A stretch of DNA of 32,003 nt from contig CALRCE010000013.1 in assembly GCA_943354505.1 (NCBI GenBank), positions 1 to 32,003 of the forward strand. Direction: 5' to 3'. The notes beneath the pieces were generated by a model, which was not told the origin of the DNA, did no database searches, and worked only from the letters and a program-made list of their open reading frames with translations. Positions 23,333-31,410 of this stretch are shown piece by piece; the stretch's first letter is position 1; each line of letters opens with the position of its first letter. Position numbers and translations under genes: made by a program. The DNA comes from Candidatus Peribacteria bacterium. GTDB taxonomy: Bacteria > Patescibacteriota > Gracilibacteria > UBA1369 > 2-02-FULL-48-14.

Positions 23333-24019
23333 ATGGGTCAATACACTCTCTTCGACATTGCGGGACCGATCATGGTTGGGCCCTCCAGCTCTCATACAGC
23401 AGGAGCCGCTAAGCTAGGACAGTTCGCGAGAGCCATTTTTGATGCGACCCCCACCAAGGTGCATTTTCTGCTGCACGGTTCTTTTGGCGAAGTTTACAAA
23501 GGACACGCCACGGATCGCGCTTTGCTCGGTGGAGTGATGAAATTCCCTCCAAATGATGCACGCATTAAAAACTCCTTTGAAATTGCGACTGAAAAAGGAC
23601 TGCATTTTTGTTTTGAACCTGGAAACATGGGGCCTCAATACCATCCCAATACCGTGAAGATCACCTTAGAAAACGAAGGGCGAAAAATGGATGTGGTGGG
23701 CTCTTCGATTGGAGGTGGAGCGATTGTGATCGATCAAATCAATGGTTTTGACGTGCACCTCACGGGGAACAGTGCTGAGCAGTACTTCACCCTTGTGATT
23801 CAGAACGAAAATCAACCTGGAATGCTGGCGAAGATCACTGGATTCTTGGGTAAAAAGAACATTCGCATTGTGAACATGCAGAGTTCCTTTCTTGCGTTTG
23901 AAAACAAGGTGCTTTCGGTGCTCAGCATTGAAAAAGCGCTGACGCTGGATGAACTTTTGGATCTGGAAAACGAAGAGGGCATCCTCTTCGTTCGTTCTCT
24001 TAATAAAATCGCCTCCTAA
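23333..24019 (+). CDS. sdaAB: L-serine dehydratase, iron-sulfur type, beta subunit
   Basis: 228 residues. The beta domain begins with DIAGPIMVGPSSSHTAGAAK, the family's signature loop around Ser18-His21. The C-terminal ~75 residues are an ACT domain (YFTLVIQNENQPGMLAKITG, KNIRIVNMQ), which can bind serine as a regulator. With the alpha subunit it converts L-serine to pyruvate and ammonia. sdaAA follows after 9 nt. The structured element copy 2 ends 29 bp upstream and may be part of the leader. No Shine-Dalgarno sequence. Confidence 0.94.
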   Translation: MGQYTLFDIAGPIMVGPSSSHTAGAAKLGQFARAIFDATPTKVHFLLHGSFGEVYKGHATDRALLGGVMKFPPNDARIKNSFEIATEKGLHFCFEPGNMGPQYHPNTVKITLENEGRKMDVVGSSIGGGAIVIDQINGFDVHLTGNSAEQYFTLVIQNENQPGMLAKITGFLGKKNIRIVNMQSSFLAFENKVLSVLSIEKALTLDELLDLENEEGILFVRSLNKIAS

Positions 24020-24028
24020 CTCCTTTTT

Positions 24029-24958
24029 ATGGCTTCTTCTTTCTTGTTCCACAACGCAAAAGAATTGCTCGAACGTTGCCATGAACACCGCATGCCCATT
24101 TGGGAAGTGATGTTGAATTACGAATTGCAAATGTCTCCCCGTTCTAAAGAGGAAGTTTTTAAAATGTTGGAGGAACGTCTTCAGGTGATTTTTGACGGGA
24201 TCGATGCTGCGATTGCAAAACCCGAAATGTCTGCGAGCGGAATGGCCGGGAAGAGTGCGCCTCTTTTGGCGGTGGCCGTGCGAGACTTTAAAGAGTTGGA
24301 TGCGGGTTTGCTCCTCAATGAAGCCGCGATTCGTGCCATGCTCGGAGCGGTGGCGACCGGAGAAAACAATGCACGAATGGGAGTGATTTTAGCCTTCCCC
24401 ACAGCGGGAGCCGCAGGGGTTTTGCCGGGAGTGATTTATGGCGCCAAGTTTAAACTCGGACTCACGCAAGAACAGATGGTGCAGATGATGCTCACGGCGA
24501 GTGCGATTGGAATCATTATTGCGAACACGGCAACGCTTTCGGGCGCGGCCGGAGGCTGCCAAGCCGAAGTGGGCAGCGCCACCGCCATGGCGGCGGCCGC
24601 ACTGACGGAAGTGCGTGGCAAAACACCGGAATGCTCTTTGCATGCGGCTTCTTTGGCTCTGAAAAACATGATTGGACTGGCTTGCGATCCGATCGGTGGA
24701 CTGGTGGAAGTGCCTTGCATTAAACGGAATGGAATCGGGGCGGTGTTTGCGATGTCCGCTTCGGATATGGCCTATCTAGGAGTGGAGAGCTTTGTACCTT
24801 TCGACGAAGTCGTGCGGGCTATGCGAGAAGTCGGTGACCTCATGTCCCCAAAAATTCGTGAAACCGCCCTCGGCGGACTCGCGGTGACTCCCACGGGTCA
24901 AGAAGTGGCCAAACGCATGGGACTGCTGCACATCGGGGACAATGCGTGCTCTAAGTGA
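24029..24958 (+). CDS. sdaAA: L-serine dehydratase, iron-sulfur type, alpha subunit
   Basis: 309 residues. The catalytic alpha chain with the Cys set expected to hold a 4Fe-4S cluster: Cys177 in GAAGGCQAEVGS, Cys219 in GLACDPIGG and Cys230 in VEVPCIKRNG; Cys202 is also present. Gly/Ala-rich loops (AFPTAGAAGVLPG) are typical. The open cluster binds the serine hydroxyl as in aconitase-type chemistry. It forms an operon with sdaAB, 9 nt apart. The pyruvate produced could feed the oxidoreductase at 28397-31101. Confidence 0.95.
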   Translation: MASSFLFHNAKELLERCHEHRMPIWEVMLNYELQMSPRSKEEVFKMLEERLQVIFDGIDAAIAKPEMSASGMAGKSAPLLAVAVRDFKELDAGLLLNEAAIRAMLGAVATGENNARMGVILAFPTAGAAGVLPGVIYGAKFKLGLTQEQMVQMMLTASAIGIIIANTATLSGAAGGCQAEVGSATAMAAAALTEVRGKTPECSLHAASLALKNMIGLACDPIGGLVEVPCIKRNGIGAVFAMSASDMAYLGVESFVPFDEVVRAMREVGDLMSPKIRETALGGLAVTPTGQEVAKRMGLLHIGDNACSK

Positions 24959-24965
24959 GAGACAA

Positions 24966-25955
24966 TCAATGTCTTGGCTGTAGAAACAGATTCTCTCCTT
25001 GAGATTCCAGAAGATCTGCGATTTCTTCAAGAACAACGGAGGCGCGTGTGTCCACCATGGCTTGGTCTTCGTCTGGATTTGTTTCCAGGCACTCCAATTC
25101 ATCTCGTATGGCTCGGATGCTTTTCATGGCTTTCACATCTCCGAGGTCTTCTCGGATGAGATCTAGAAAATGAGTGATGAGTTTGTGCACCAGTCCGTCT
25201 GCTTCCTTTTGAGACATTGCCGGATTTTTGATCAGCTTGTTGGACAACTCGATGTTTTTTTCTGCTTCGTGGTGTCCTTCTTCACCTGTTAAAGTTTGAT
25301 AAAAGCTAAAGACCTCGAAGAAAGAAACCCCAATGAGGTAGTTGGCCACTTGAAGACTGTTGGACTTTCCTCGCAAACTTGAAGCAGTGGAATTCAACAG
25401 GGAGAGGGATTTTTTAAAGAAGCGTTCAGCCGCTTCGTTCTGACCCGTTAACAGAGAATCGTTGATGTCGTATTGAAGAGAACCCAAAAAGATCTTAAAG
25501 AGCAGCCGTCCCACCACTGCCGTTCCCAATAAACCTGAAATCAAAAGCACTACATTTTTCTCGGGAACTTCATCTATAAAAGGCTGCACGTAAGAACCGA
25601 CCAGTGAAAAAAGGGTCACCAAGAGCAAGAGTCCCAGAGAGGTTAGAAAAGATTCAAAAAGGTTGCGAGTGAGTTCCGTTCCGAAGCTTTCGAACTTTTT
25701 CTTAAGGTTGGCGAGGGAAACCGCGTACCAGGCGGTTCCGGCGACGGTCGTGGAAGGAATCAGCACTCCTACGATGGTCGTGGTGTCTAAAAAGGCAATG
25801 GCGGGGACGGACAAGCAAATTGAGATCAAACTGGCCTTCACCGCGGGAGCGTATTTTTCTCTCAGAGATTCTTCCGCAATCTGTCTTTCCATCGAGCTTA
25901 GATCGATTTGAAAGAAGTTTTTGAGGGCGATTTTTTTAAGCAGTTGATGAATCAT
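24966..25955 (-). CDS. Polytopic membrane protein with helical cytoplasmic domain
   Basis: 329 residues. Four hydrophobic segments lie at about 40-57, 60-83, 100-122 and 133-158. The remaining 170 residues are soluble and helical, with Leu-rich and charged faces (AAERFFKKSLSLLNSTASSL, LITHFLDLIREDLGDVKAM). No known domain is evident. It is monocistronic, 7 nt from the convergent sdaAA stop and divergent from purN. Function unknown. Confidence 0.78.
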   Translation of the reverse strand: MIHQLLKKIALKNFFQIDLSSMERQIAEESLREKYAPAVKASLISICLSVPAIAFLDTTTIVGVLIPSTTVAGTAWYAVSLANLKKKFESFGTELTRNLFESFLTSLGLLLLVTLFSLVGSYVQPFIDEVPEKNVVLLISGLLGTAVVGRLLFKIFLGSLQYDINDSLLTGQNEAAERFFKKSLSLLNSTASSLRGKSNSLQVANYLIGVSFFEVFSFYQTLTGEEGHHEAEKNIELSNKLIKNPAMSQKEADGLVHKLITHFLDLIREDLGDVKAMKSIRAIRDELECLETNPDEDQAMVDTRASVVLEEIADLLESQGENLFLQPRH

Positions 25956-26017
25956 GTTTTGCTTTTAGATGCTGAAAAGATATCATGCTGAGGCTAAAAA
26001 TCACGACTAAAATTCAC

Positions 26018-26635
26018 ATGACCTTTAAACTCGGCATCCTCGCTTCCGGCAACGGCACCGACCTCGACGCCATCTACGATGAGATGGATGCGGGCAAACT
26101 GCCCGGTGTTGAAATCGTGGCTGTTTTGAGTGATCGAGAAGACTCTCTTGTCTTGGAAAAAGCTGGGGCTCGCGGCTTGCGAGCGGTTTGGGTGGATCCT
26201 CGGGATGAAGCGGGCGAGTTGAAACTTCGAGAGGAGTATGACCAGGAATTGGTGAATCAAATGGGTTCTGTGGATTTGGTCTGCCTCGTGGGTTACATGC
26301 GCATTCTCTCTTCGGTGTTCATTCGGGCTTACAGTCCTCGTCACATTCTCAACGTGCATCCTTCTCTTTTGCCCAAATATGGAGGCAACGGGTGGTATGG
26401 AATGAAAGTGCACGAAGCTGTGATTGCGAATGGAGATACTGAAAGTGGGATGACGATCCATTTTGTGGACTTTGGAGTGGACAGTGGACCCATGGTTTTG
26501 CAAGAGAAAGTGCCGGTGACAAGCGAAGACTCTCCCGAAACTTTGCGAGATAAAGTGCAGGCGGTGGAACAAAAGGCTTACCCTGAGGCGATACGGTTGA
26601 TTCAAAGGGAGCGAAGTTCATCGTCTATGAACTGA
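26018..26635 (+). CDS. purN: Phosphoribosylglycinamide formyltransferase (PurN-like)
   Basis: 205 residues from the ATG at 26018 (an in-frame ATG at 25985 adds an unlikely tail). LGILASGNGTDLDAI is the phosphate loop. VGYMRILS is the folate-site motif. NVHPSLLPKYGG gives catalytic Asn112 and His114, and FVDFGVDSGPMV gives Asp155. These match GAR transformylase, which adds a formyl group from 10-formyl-THF in purine synthesis. No other pur gene is nearby, so it could be salvage-linked or a related formyltransferase. The sequence KYGGNGWYGMKVHEA differs from the usual PxFPGxHAxxxA. Its 3' end overlaps that of the AbiEii gene. Confidence 0.86.
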   Translation: MTFKLGILASGNGTDLDAIYDEMDAGKLPGVEIVAVLSDREDSLVLEKAGARGLRAVWVDPRDEAGELKLREEYDQELVNQMGSVDLVCLVGYMRILSSVFIRAYSPRHILNVHPSLLPKYGGNGWYGMKVHEAVIANGDTESGMTIHFVDFGVDSGPMVLQEKVPVTSEDSPETLRDKVQAVEQKAYPEAIRLIQRERSSSSMN

Positions 26636-27333
26636 ATCACTTCCTGTTTGAGAAATTTCCTAAGTGCATGAAAGGAGTCTGGCTCAAGGAGCACGTTCAA
26701 GTCTTGATCGAGGAGTGTTTGAGTGAGGTGAGTGTTCACAAAGGCTTTTAGTTTTTCAAAAAAAACTTTCGTAGACAAGCCCGTTCGCTCTTCTATGATT
26801 TCGGGCTTATAGCGAAATCCTTGTGTGAAAAAAGCGTGGACGTCGTAAAAATCTCTTCCAGCAATGGATTTGTAGTGGTCGTAGCGATCTATAATGGCGA
26901 CCAATTTATTGGCAAAAAGAGTGGGGATGGTGTGTCCATAACAAATGCGGTCAATATCTTTTAAGAGAACTGCTTCGTAAGCATTGGACGCTGGAGCTGG
27001 AAAAGTCACATCCAATTGAAGGGTGTTTCTCTCCCCCGTTTTGTTCGGATACTTTAAGAAATATTGAGGAACTTTGAGGCTTTTATCTTGAATCGTAAGA
27101 CCCAGTTTTTCAAACAGTGCTTCCAGATGAGTTTGAACTTCCGCATTTTGATCGGGTTCAAGAAGATCAAAATCCAAATCTACAGAAAATCGATCCAAAA
27201 GACCTCGCATGGCAGCATAAGTTCCCCCTTTGAATCTCAAAACTTGCACCAAAAATGGATCGTCTACAATCGAAGAGAGCAGGCGGTTGAGATAAGCTCG
27301 ATGAATGGCATCGGTGGGTTTAGGCAGTTTCAT
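26602..27333 (-). CDS. AbiEii/AbiGii-family nucleotidyltransferase toxin
   Basis: 243 residues. LRFKGGTYAAMRG with Gly-Gly-Thr (36-38) and RFSVDLDFDLL with Asp52 and Asp54 form the nucleotidyltransferase core (G-G...D-x-D). IPTLFANKLVAIIDR and GRDFYDVHAFF match later AbiEii motifs. AbiEii is a type IV toxin that modifies tRNA or other targets with nucleotides and is controlled by AbiEi. It overlaps the AbiEi-like gene by 14 nt on the same strand, the usual antitoxin-toxin order. Its 3' end overlaps purN. It could serve in phage abortive infection or element stabilisation. Confidence 0.86.
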   Translation of the reverse strand: MKLPKPTDAIHRAYLNRLLSSIVDDPFLVQVLRFKGGTYAAMRGLLDRFSVDLDFDLLEPDQNAEVQTHLEALFEKLGLTIQDKSLKVPQYFLKYPNKTGERNTLQLDVTFPAPASNAYEAVLLKDIDRICYGHTIPTLFANKLVAIIDRYDHYKSIAGRDFYDVHAFFTQGFRYKPEIIEERTGLSTKVFFEKLKAFVNTHLTQTLLDQDLNVLLEPDSFHALRKFLKQEVIQFIDDELRSL

Positions 27334-27910
27334 AACGCTCGGGTGTTAAAGGATACCCCCATTTCTTTTGAAGTTCACTGATTTTTTTCCAATCCACCGT
27401 TTTGTCGATCGTGGCCTTTGGATTGAAATATAAAAGTTCTACCAGGGCTCGCTCGGGACTTGCTTTTAAGCATCCGTCCACCTCAAGCAAGCCTTCCGTT
27501 TGATAGAGGTAGCGGTCACTGAGTTGCCTACTGCGGTAATGCTGTTTCCCCACATTAAAATTCCGAGAGAGTTCACTCACCAAAGTGATGGCTGAAGGCG
27601 CTTGGGAAATCCAGGCCGTCTCGTACAGTACGCTCTCCGTGCTCAAATAAGAAAACCGGTGCAACGCTTTAATTCCCAAGTCCACTGGATTCATTTTTTC
27701 CAGCGGGAGGAGTCCGTAAAATCCTCGGTAGATGCTGTGTAAAAGTCCGCTATGAACGTAACGATTCAGGGTGATTCTCAAGGTATTTGGATTTTTAATG
27801 CCCCACAGTGCCCCCAATTCCTTGATATGAAACACCTTTTTTCCTTCTTGGCTGAGCTGCACCAAAGCACTCATCCGACCCGCCATTGTGTTATTTTTTA
27901 ATATACTCAT
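27320..27910 (-). CDS. AbiEi-family antitoxin / transcriptional repressor
   Basis: 196 residues from the ATG at 27908-27910; an upstream in-frame start at 28012 lies beyond the promoter, and ATG at 27886 is an alternative. The N-terminal winged HTH includes FHIKELGALWGIKNPNTLRI and GLLHSIYRGFYGLLP, followed by the AbiEi C-terminal domain (LSTESVLYETAWISQAPSAI, SPERALVELLYF). AbiEi represses its own operon and counteracts AbiEii. An inverted repeat lies on its promoter. It shares 14 nt with the toxin gene. Confidence 0.86.
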   Translation of the reverse strand: MSILKNNTMAGRMSALVQLSQEGKKVFHIKELGALWGIKNPNTLRITLNRYVHSGLLHSIYRGFYGLLPLEKMNPVDLGIKALHRFSYLSTESVLYETAWISQAPSAITLVSELSRNFNVGKQHYRSRQLSDRYLYQTEGLLEVDGCLKASPERALVELLYFNPKATIDKTVDWKKISELQKKWGYPLTPERYETA

Positions 27911-27918
27911 ATGTATAT
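27901..27918 (-). promoter_or_regulatory. Inverted-repeat operator for the AbiE pair
   Basis: ATATAC-TCATAT-GTATAT, a perfect 6-6-6 inverted repeat. It overlaps the edge of the -10, the expected start site and the first codon. Known AbiEi repressors bind inverted repeats in their own promoter, so this is the likely operator. Confidence 0.55.
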
Positions 27919-27945
27919 GATACCAGAACGCTGCGGGCCTTACAA
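27917..27945 (-). promoter_or_regulatory. Promoter of the AbiE-type pair
   Basis: Minus strand -35 TTGTAA (27940-27945), 17-bp spacer, -10 TATCAT (27917-27922). The start site falls on the ATG at 27910, so the message would be leaderless, or would have a 24-nt leader if ATG 27886 is used. Confidence 0.65.
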
Positions 27946-27965
27946 GATCGACCAATAGTGTTGAG

Positions 27966-27994
27966 TTGATCTCTCTGAAGATAATCGCTACCTT
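27966..27994 (+). promoter_or_regulatory. Promoter of the 4Fe-4S ferredoxin gene
   Basis: -35 TTGATC (27966-27971), 17-bp spacer, -10 TACCTT (27989-27994). The -10 ends 6 nt before the ATG at 28001, implying a leaderless mRNA. The -10 is weak. Confidence 0.4.
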
Positions 27995-28000
27995 GAGTTC

Positions 28001-28273
28001 ATGAACCCTCAAGACTTAAAAAGTTATAAAATCCGCCACGATAGACCCAACTGCATTGGGTGCAATGCTTGCGCTTCTATTGCCCCCACCTTCTGGGAAA
28101 TGAGTCCCATGGATGGACGCTCGGATGTGATCGGCAGCAGCAAAACGGAGGAAGGCTGGGAAGAACTCGAGATCAGCGAGGCCGATTTTGAGACCAACAT
28201 GAACTGTGCGGAGGCGTGTCCCGTGAATGTGATTCACTTGATCAAGATTGGCTCTGGTGAGCAAGTGATTTGA
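28001..28273 (+). CDS. 4Fe-4S ferredoxin
   Basis: 90 residues. Cys18, Cys21 and Cys24 (CIGCNAC) and Cys73 (CAEACPV) fit one cluster of the C-x2-C-x2-C ... CP type; Cys69 is extra. The spacer of ~45 residues between the two Cys groups matches single-cluster ferredoxins. It lies 123 bp upstream of the 2-oxoacid oxidoreductase genes and is its probable electron acceptor. A palindrome, CCGTAC-TA-GTACGG (28302-28315), sits in the gap. Confidence 0.9.
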   Translation: MNPQDLKSYKIRHDRPNCIGCNACASIAPTFWEMSPMDGRSDVIGSSKTEEGWEELEISEADFETNMNCAEACPVNVIHLIKIGSGEQVI

Positions 28274-28301
28274 AGGGTCAATTGAATCCAACCTGAAGAT
28301 C

Positions 28302-28315
28302 CCGTACTAGTACGG
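28302..28315. repeat. Perfect 14-bp palindrome
   Basis: CCGTACTAGTACGG lies in the 123-bp gap between the 4Fe-4S ferredoxin and korA. It could be an operator or part of a terminator, but no T-run follows directly. Confidence 0.45.
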
Positions 28316-28396
28316 AGTTCAAACCTGTAATTTTTCCATTTCGTTTTTTCTTTTCTATCCTTTTCCCTTTCCAAGGAATCGGGTAAAGTGCCAGCG

Positions 28397-30208
28397 ATGA
28401 AAAGCGTTTATGAACCATTGACGTGGGTTGTGGGAGGGGAAGCCGGTTATGGCATCTCCACCATGGGGGCCAGTTTTGCGCGGATTTGCACCCGTGCGGG
28501 TCTTTTTGTGCATGGCTACGGAGAATATCCTTCCCTGATTCGTGGGGGCCACAATATTGCTTCGGTGCGCGTGGGGTATGAACCGGTGACTTCGCATGGC
28601 AATAAGATCGATATTTTGCTCGCGCTGAACAAAGAAACCGTGGATTTGCATCTGGATGAAATGATGGAGCACGGAGCCGTGATCTATGACGGAGAAGCCA
28701 TGCCCTGGGACACCAGTGCCGTGCAGCCCAACTTGCGCTTGGTTTCGGTGCCTCTGGCGCGTCTCACTAAGGAACTCGGAGCCGAACGCGTGATGCGGAA
28801 TACCGTCGCACTCGGCGCCAGTTTAGCGGTGTTTGGATTTGAATTTTCGCACATTGAAGAAATCATGATGCGCACCTTCGGGAAAAAAGGCCCTGAAGTG
28901 ATAGCCCACAACGTGAATGTGGCTCGGGCCGGATTCGATTATGTGCACACCCAATTTGCGGAGGGCTTCCCCACGCCGAGTGGCGCGAAGTTGCCGTTTG
29001 AGAAGAAAATGCATCCAGTGGAAGGCGCGCCCAAGCGGGTTTTGATGTCCGGAAACGAAGCTCTGGCATTGGGAGCCTTGAAAGCCGGAGTTAAGTTCAT
29101 GGCCGCTTATCCTATGACGCCGGTGACCTCCATCATGCTGGCGTTGGCCGGCTGGGGAACCAAGCACGGCATTGTGATGAAACAAACGGAAGATGAAATT
29201 GCGGCGATGAACATGGCGATTGGAGCGTCCTACATGGGTGTGCGAACTTTGACCGCCACGTCGGGCGGAGGTTTTGCGCTCATGACCGAAGCGATTGGGA
29301 TGGCGGCGATCACGGAGACGCCCTTGGTGGCAATTGAAGGAATGCGTCCCGGGCCTTCGACGGGACTTCCCACCTGGACCGATCAAGGCGATTTGCGTTT
29401 TGTGATGCACGCGTCTCAAGGAGAATTCCCACGAATGGTGCTGCTGCCCGGGGACATCACCGAAAGTTTTGAAATGATGCTCAAAGCCTACAACTGGGCG
29501 GATGAATATCAAATGGTGGTCTTACTCGTGACCGACAAATACATGGGTGAATCCATTCATACGGCGGAGCCGTTCAAGCACGACGACTATGTCATCAATC
29601 GCGGACCTTTCATGACGATGGATGAGGCTCTCAAAGTGGTTCCCGGAACTTATAAGCGTTATGAATTCACTGCGAACGGGGTTTCTATGCGTGCCGTACC
29701 AGGCATGCCCAACACCATTCACTCCGCAGCGACCGACGAACATAAAGAAGACGGCGACTTGGATGAAAGCTCTGAAAACCGAATCAAGATGGTGGACAAG
29801 CGCGCACTCAAGCTCGAGATGTTGCAAAAAAACTCACTGGCAGAAAGCGACGGAGCTGTGCTGCATGGACCTGCGACGGCGGATCTCACTCTCGTCGGCT
29901 GGGGCTCGATGAAGGGTCCGATCATGGAAGCAATGACTGTGTTCAATGCAGCGAACGAGGCCGAAGGTAAAGCAGAGCGGGTGAACTTTTTGCAGATCAA
30001 AATGGCACTGCCCTTCCCTTCTGAAACGGTGACTCGACTTTTGAACACGGCGAAAAAAACCTTGCTCGTGGAGAACAACGCCACCGCACAAATGGGGGGC
30101 ATTATTCGTGAACACACGAGCATCCATTTGGAAAATAAATTCCTGCGTTACGATGGAAGGCCCATCCACTCGGCTGAAATTTTGGATCAAATTTCTAAAC
30201 ACCTATGA
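28397..30208 (+). CDS. korA: 2-oxoacid:ferredoxin oxidoreductase, fused gamma-alpha subunit (KorA-like)
   Basis: 603 residues from ATG 28397; a GTG at 28388 is possible. Residues 1-190 are the gamma domain (VVGGEAGYGISTMGASFARI, YPSLIRGGHNIASVRV). Residues ~215-600 are the alpha domain (SGNEALALGALKAGVKFMAA, YPMTPVTSI, EDEIAAMNMAIGASYMG, ATSGGGFALMTEAIGMA, PSTGLPTWTDQGDL). This gamma-alpha fusion is typical of 2-oxoglutarate-type (KOR) enzymes of Actinobacteria and CPR. It overlaps the beta gene by 4 nt. The complex makes an acyl-CoA, CO2 and reduced ferredoxin; whether the substrate is 2-oxoglutarate, pyruvate or a branched acid is not settled. Confidence 0.92.
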   Translation: MKSVYEPLTWVVGGEAGYGISTMGASFARICTRAGLFVHGYGEYPSLIRGGHNIASVRVGYEPVTSHGNKIDILLALNKETVDLHLDEMMEHGAVIYDGEAMPWDTSAVQPNLRLVSVPLARLTKELGAERVMRNTVALGASLAVFGFEFSHIEEIMMRTFGKKGPEVIAHNVNVARAGFDYVHTQFAEGFPTPSGAKLPFEKKMHPVEGAPKRVLMSGNEALALGALKAGVKFMAAYPMTPVTSIMLALAGWGTKHGIVMKQTEDEIAAMNMAIGASYMGVRTLTATSGGGFALMTEAIGMAAITETPLVAIEGMRPGPSTGLPTWTDQGDLRFVMHASQGEFPRMVLLPGDITESFEMMLKAYNWADEYQMVVLLVTDKYMGESIHTAEPFKHDDYVINRGPFMTMDEALKVVPGTYKRYEFTANGVSMRAVPGMPNTIHSAATDEHKEDGDLDESSENRIKMVDKRALKLEMLQKNSLAESDGAVLHGPATADLTLVGWGSMKGPIMEAMTVFNAANEAEGKAERVNFLQIKMALPFPSETVTRLLNTAKKTLLVENNATAQMGGIIREHTSIHLENKFLRYDGRPIHSAEILDQISKHL

Positions 30209-31101
30209 GCGAAAAACCTCTTAAAATTCTGAACACACAGCAAGAACTCGACACGGGTTCCAAGTGCAACTGGTGCCCCGGTTGTGGAGACTTTGGAATT
30301 TTAATCGCGCTCAAACAAGCGATTTTTGAGCTCAAACTCGATCCTGAAAATGTGATGCTCGTGTCTGGAATTGGATGCGGTTCGCAAGCGCCTCACCTCG
30401 TGAAAGTTTATGGTTTTCATTCCTTGCATGGACGCGCGCTTCCTGTGGCAACGGCGATGAAAATGGCCAACCACAAGATGACGGTGATTGTGATCGGCGG
30501 AGACGGCGACGGCTATGGAATTGGAATGGCGCACTTCATCCACACGGCGCGACGCAATTTTGACATCACCTACATCGTGCAAAACAACCAAGTCTACGGA
30601 CTCACGAAAGGACAAACTTCCCCGACCAGCGACAAGGGATTTAAGACCAAATCCACCCCGGAAGGAGTCATTGAAATCGCAATTCGACCGCTGGGACTTT
30701 CCATCATGGCGGGAGCGAGTTTTGCCGCTCGTGGTTTTGCCGGCGACGTGATGCACCTCAAAGAAATGATCAAGCTCGGCATTCAGCACAAAGGTTTCTC
30801 GCACATCGATGCCTTGCAACCCTGCGTGACCTTCAACAAAGTGAACACCTATCAATGGTATCAAGAGCGTGTTTACAAGCTCGAGAAAGATCCGGCTTAT
30901 GATCCGACCAACCGTGCGATGGCTTTGGCCAAGGCCGAAGAATGGGGGGACCGCATTGCCGTGGGAGTTTATTACAAAGAAGAGCGTCCGACCTACAACG
31001 ATGAACTGCCTCAACTCGCCAACGGGTCCTTGCTCGAACAAATGCTCGCGACTCCTGCGGGAGGAGTGGACATCAGCAAAACCATGGAACACTATTTTTA
31101 A
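30205..31101 (+). CDS. korB: 2-oxoacid:ferredoxin oxidoreductase, beta subunit (KorB-like)
   Basis: 298 residues. CNWCPGCGDFG holds the first cluster cysteines and IGCGSQAPH and QPCVTFN supply the others. The thiamine diphosphate motif is GGDGDGYGIGMAHFIHTARR, ending in VQNNQVYGLTKGQ. It binds TPP and the 4Fe-4S cluster and performs the decarboxylation with the alpha subunit. It follows korA with a 4-nt overlap, and a 2Fe-2S ferredoxin gene comes 9 nt later. Confidence 0.93.
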   Translation: MSEKPLKILNTQQELDTGSKCNWCPGCGDFGILIALKQAIFELKLDPENVMLVSGIGCGSQAPHLVKVYGFHSLHGRALPVATAMKMANHKMTVIVIGGDGDGYGIGMAHFIHTARRNFDITYIVQNNQVYGLTKGQTSPTSDKGFKTKSTPEGVIEIAIRPLGLSIMAGASFAARGFAGDVMHLKEMIKLGIQHKGFSHIDALQPCVTFNKVNTYQWYQERVYKLEKDPAYDPTNRAMALAKAEEWGDRIAVGVYYKEERPTYNDELPQLANGSLLEQMLATPAGGVDISKTMEHYF

Positions 31102-31110
31102 CCTTTTTTT

Positions 31111-31401
31111 ATGCCCACCATCAAGAACGATTCAACCGGTGCCACCGCGGAGTGTGCGGCTGGCAGTTCCTTTAAACAAGTGGCTCAAGACCAAAATTTG
31201 GATGTGCCTTTTGGGTGTGAGAGCGGAATTTGTTCCACGTGTTTGATCCAAATCAAAAGCGGAGCCGAGAACATCAGTCCTAAAACGGATCAAGAAGAAT
31301 TCACGCTCGAGGCGCGTGGCGTTGCCAGCGACGACATGAACACTCGACTCGGCTGTCAGTGCCAGATCAATGGCGACGTGGTGTTCCATCAAGGGATGTA
31401 G
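31111..31401 (+). CDS. 2Fe-2S plant-type ferredoxin
   Basis: 96 residues. Cys36, Cys41 and Cys44 (FGCESGICSTCLIQI) and Cys82 (RLGCQCQI) fit the plant-type [2Fe-2S] pattern; Cys84 is a second choice. It is the last gene of the operon with korA and korB (9-nt gap) and could take electrons from the enzyme or serve another partner. Plant-type ferredoxins are not the standard KOR acceptor, which makes the pairing notable. It is convergent with the hydrolase gene. Confidence 0.9.
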   Translation: MPTIKNDSTGATAECAAGSSFKQVAQDQNLDVPFGCESGICSTCLIQIKSGAENISPKTDQEEFTLEARGVASDDMNTRLGCQCQINGDVVFHQGM

Positions 31402-31410
31402 CAAGAACGG

